Assembly: GCA_947497675.1 (NCBI GenBank)
Contig: CANMHY010000063.1
Location: forward strand, 1-5,555
Length of the DNA: 5,555 nt
Direction: 5' to 3'
Origin: Alphaproteobacteria bacterium
GTDB taxonomy: Bacteria; Pseudomonadota; Alphaproteobacteria; 16-39-46
The notes under the pieces were generated by a model, which saw nothing but the letters and a program-made list of their open reading frames with translations, searched no databases and had not been told where the DNA came from. Positions 5,503-5,555 of this stretch are shown here, in pieces (the stretch's first letter is position 1; the number at the start of each line of letters is the position of its first letter). A program made the translations under genes and the position numbers.

Positions 5503-5555
5503 AGGCTTTTTTACGTCTCTGCTTTTGATTTACAGCAATTCCGGGTGAAAGAAAA

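Larger units (their letters stand above)
5421..5555. other. Upstream region of the secreted protein gene, to the right edge
   Basis: AT-rich non-coding stretch holding the leader and candidate promoter of the gene ending at 5013. Within the leader, a TGAAA/TTTCA dyad (5432-5442, one-base centre) abuts the ribosome binding site. No gene enters from the right edge that I can support. Confidence 0.55.

Noticed and set aside
1..5555. CRISPR array, tRNA or rRNA genes, insertion sequences, toxin-antitoxin or phage genes
   Set aside because: No regularly spaced repeats, cloverleaf-like folds, transposase motifs, terminal repeats or recognisable defence or phage proteins were found on either strand.

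Overview
The window reads as chromosomal DNA from a Gram-negative bacterium, most likely an alphaproteobacterium. The evidence is an LPS-heptose epimerase (HldD), a DsbD-type membrane electron transporter, a lipoprotein diacylglyceryl transferase (Lgt) and a MidA/COG1565 methyltransferase directly after lgt, a gene pair I associate with Alphaproteobacteria. The sequence is AT-leaning, with many A and T runs and purine-rich coding strands. That could fit a host-associated alphaproteobacterium such as Holosporales or Rickettsiales, but lineage is inference and no marker here proves it.

Left to centre (1-4062) is a minus-strand block read right to left: dsbD, hldD, lgt, then a MidA-family methyltransferase cut by the left edge. 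All three junctions are one-base stop/start overlaps (TAATG, TGATG, TAATG), so this is almost certainly one operon with translational coupling. The first three genes serve the cell envelope: electron delivery to periplasmic thiols, the heptose precursor of LPS inner core, and lipoprotein lipidation. The fourth belongs to a family linked to respiratory complex I assembly in mitochondria. A perfect 7-bp stem-loop sits on the lgt/methyltransferase junction and covers the only Shine-Dalgarno-like sequence there.

At 4063-4241 is a divergent promoter region. On the plus strand yqgE (UPF0301/AlgH family) occupies 4242-4814. Its 3' end and the following intergenic stretch (4815-5012) hold nested inverted repeats and a convincing intrinsic terminator at about 4917-4960. 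Converging on it from the right is a minus-strand gene (5013-5420) for a 135-residue secreted protein that I do not recognise, with its own ribosome binding site and a plausible promoter. The last 135 bases hold only that upstream region.

I see no mobile element, CRISPR array, tRNA or rRNA, and no clear new multi-gene system. The points most worth following are the shortened membrane domain of the DsbD homologue, the hairpin at the lgt/methyltransferase junction, and the unrecognised secreted protein.
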